Assembly: GCA_051867925.1 (NCBI GenBank)
Contig: JBJDZI010000122.1
Coordinates: forward strand, 1 to 5,782
Source of the DNA: CAKSQF01 sp051867925
Lineage (GTDB): Bacteria > Bacillota > Clostridia > Oscillospirales > CAG-272
Reading direction: 5' to 3'
Length of the DNA stretch: 5,782 nucleotides
The position numbers and the translations under genes are program-made. Below are positions 4,494 to 5,782 of this stretch, piece after piece (the stretch's first letter is position 1; each line of letters begins with the position of its first letter). The notes under the pieces were generated by a model. The model was not told where the DNA came from. It saw nothing but the letters and a program-made list of their open reading frames with translations, and did not search any database.

Positions 4494-5687
4494 ATGAAAA
4501 AAACACTTTCCATTCTGCTTTTGGCTTGTCTGCTGACTTCCGCCGCAGCTTGCTCCGACAATTCTTCGTCCGACCCAACCGGCACCACCGCCGCTGTCAC
4601 CACCGCCGCTCCCAAGTACGATGACGATCATCTGATGACCTCCGACGATTTTCAATTCGATCTGTCTAAGTTCGCCACCGTTCCCGCTCTGTCTGAGATG
4701 AAGATTTCGGCAGAGGAGCTGAACGAGAAATGGCTGTCCGAGGAAACCGAAGCCCGGGAAAATTTCGCCGAATACATTGACACCGAAGAGGGCTACATTG
4801 CCGCGGACGGCGACATGGTGAACATTCACTATAAGGGCTATTCTGCCGACGAGAGCGTCACCATCACCGAAGAGACTCTCGCAAACATGACCAATATCTC
4901 CTACGATGACGACGGCAATCTGGAGGAAGGCTTCGATCTGATTATCGGTTCCGACACCTTCATCGGTGCTTACGAAAGCGAGACCGATCCCTCCAAGAAC
5001 AACCCCGGTTTTGAGGAACAGCTGATCGGCATGAAGGCAGGCGAGAGTCGAACCATCACCGTCACTTTTGCCGACAATTACAGCAATTCCGAAGAATTGC
5101 AGGGCGTGGTGGTGAAGTTTGACGTCACCGTCAACAAGATTCAGAATGTGACCCTGCCCGAGCTGACCGACGAGATGGTGTCCGAGTACACCTCTGAACA
5201 GTTCACCGATGTAGAATCCTTCAAGGCGTACATTCTGAAATACTACACCGCACAGATGGCTTATACCGCCATCTGCGAGGCTACCGTTTTCCACTCCTAT
5301 CCCGATGATCTGATCGATCAGTATATTTCCGATTACGTTTACGACTACATTGATTATATGTACGGCGACGAGACGCTGACCGACGAGGAGATCAAGGTGA
5401 TCTTCGACGAGCAATACGACGACGCCAAGGATAATGCAGAAAGCACCATCGAAAATCGTCTGGTGCTGGAAACGCTGTTCGAGCGTCTGGGCATCACCTT
5501 GACCTACGCCGAGTACAAAGAAGCGCTGACCGAGGAGTTTGAGACCTACTACTTCTATTACTATTACTACTACGGTCTGACCTCCGAAGAAGATGTGGAA
5601 GACTACTTCGGCGAGGATCAGCTGGTTCTCCAGTTCAAGTACAACAAGATGTTGGAAATCCTCCCCGATCACATCACGGTGGAGTGA
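4494..5687 (+). CDS. Secreted trigger-factor-like lipoprotein with FKBP peptidyl-prolyl isomerase domain
   Basis: A 397-residue predicted lipoprotein, likely a foldase for exported proteins on the outer face of the membrane. The signal peptide MKKTLSILLLACLLTSAAAC ends at the probable lipidated Cys20 (Ala at -3, an acceptable but not ideal lipobox), followed by a Ser/Thr/Asp-rich linker (21-45). The FKBP domain spans about 100-217: GDMVNIHYKGY (106-116), FDLIIGSDTFIG (147-158), PGFEEQLIGMKAGE (171-184) and FDVTVNKIQ (209-217). Compared with trigger factor it has insertions at about 118-143 and 159-170. Residues about 221-395 resemble the helical C-terminal chaperone arms, beginning PELTDEMVSEY. 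The N-terminal ribosome-binding domain is absent, so it is not cytoplasmic Tig. The protein is very acidic. An odd tract of eight Tyr and one Phe occupies 352-360. The role in folding is inferred from domains; clients are unknown. Confidence 0.88.
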   Translation: MKKTLSILLLACLLTSAAACSDNSSSDPTGTTAAVTTAAPKYDDDHLMTSDDFQFDLSKFATVPALSEMKISAEELNEKWLSEETEARENFAEYIDTEEGYIAADGDMVNIHYKGYSADESVTITEETLANMTNISYDDDGNLEEGFDLIIGSDTFIGAYESETDPSKNNPGFEEQLIGMKAGESRTITVTFADNYSNSEELQGVVVKFDVTVNKIQNVTLPELTDEMVSEYTSEQFTDVESFKAYILKYYTAQMAYTAICEATVFHSYPDDLIDQYISDYVYDYIDYMYGDETLTDEEIKVIFDEQYDDAKDNAESTIENRLVLETLFERLGITLTYAEYKEALTEEFETYYFYYYYYYGLTSEEDVEDYFGEDQLVLQFKYNKMLEILPDHITVE

Positions 5688-5704
5688 CCAAAAACTTATA
5701 TAAA

Positions 5705-5726
5705 GGGCGGCAAGTATTTGCCGCCC
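5705..5726 (+). terminator. Hairpin after the lipoprotein gene
   Basis: GGGCGGCAA (5705-5713) pairs perfectly with TTGCCGCCC (5718-5726) around the loop GTAT, 17 bases after the stop codon. As with the hairpin after GH2, no T run follows; the next bases are ACAGAGTGTCGAAAAA, a repeat start. The position fits a terminator, but the missing T run lowers confidence. Confidence 0.6.
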
Positions 5727-5727
5727 A

Positions 5728-5782
5728 CAGAGTGTCGAAAAAGTTAACGAGAATACTGGAGGAAGGGGAAAACCATCTCATA
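5728..5782 (+). repeat. Partial copy of the 4167-4350 repeat family, cut by the window end
   Basis: From 5728 the sequence follows the reverse complement of 4340-4291: 33 of 50 ungapped positions agree. The best-kept parts are CAG-NN-TGTCGAAAAAGT at the start and AAACCAT about 43 bases later, at the same spacing in both. The copy starts one base after the terminator stem, as the first element does. It runs off the window, so whether a complete element with a second inverted end exists cannot be seen. Confidence 0.6.

Noticed and set aside
4416..5672. Long 418-codon open frame on the minus strand opposite the lipoprotein gene
   Set aside because: Antisense shadow: Val/Gly/His-rich composition arises from the complementary codons, there is no RBS, and the plus strand has signal peptide, FKBP and chaperone domains.

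Overview
The window looks like chromosomal DNA of an anaerobic gut Clostridia (Ruminococcaceae/Oscillospiraceae-like) bacterium. This is inferred from Firmicutes-style AGGAGG-type ribosome binding sites, sigma-A-like promoters in AT-rich gaps between moderately GC-rich genes, an intracellular mannoside-phosphorylase-type enzyme, a trigger-factor-like lipoprotein, and GC-rich hairpin repeats between genes. No taxon can be fixed from the sequence alone. There is no rRNA, tRNA, CRISPR array, transposase or phage gene.

Layout. Positions 1-82 hold two tandem GC-rich hairpins downstream of a leftward operon. That operon (minus strand, 1941 to 83) has its promoter at about 2001-1973 and encodes an AraC-family regulator. 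A GH130 glycoside phosphorylase follows, its start overlapping the regulator's stop as TAATG. A 464-bp gap (1942-2405) separates it from a divergent, rightward GH2 glycoside hydrolase gene (2406-4121), which has a near-consensus promoter, a palindrome near +1 and a small hairpin before its Shine-Dalgarno. A strong hairpin (4153-4176) follows the GH2 gene and merges into a 184-bp element with 21-bp terminal inverted repeats (4167-4350). Next come a well-formed promoter (4394-4422) with operator-like sequence and a gene for a secreted trigger-factor-like FKBP lipoprotein (4494-5687). The window ends with another hairpin and the beginning of a second copy of the same repeat family.

How the genes may work together. 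The regulator, GH130 and GH2 genes form a small carbohydrate-use locus. Neither enzyme has a signal peptide, so both probably act in the cytoplasm on imported beta-linked oligosaccharides. The GH130 protein keeps the catalytic Asp and the Arg/His set expected of a phosphorylase, which suggests mannose-1-phosphate formation from beta-mannosides. The GH2 substrate is open: it has both catalytic Glu residues but lacks the N-x-K motif of beta-glucuronidases. The AraC protein probably senses a sugar or derived metabolite and controls one or both promoters. No transporter lies in the window. The lipoprotein looks like a separate unit devoted to folding of exported proteins.

I found no clearly new multi-gene system. 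The best leads are the dispersed hairpin/inverted-repeat family attached to gene ends, a Rex-box-like palindrome at the lipoprotein promoter, the unassigned GH2 clade, and the phased T-tracts and repeats in the divergent regulatory gap.
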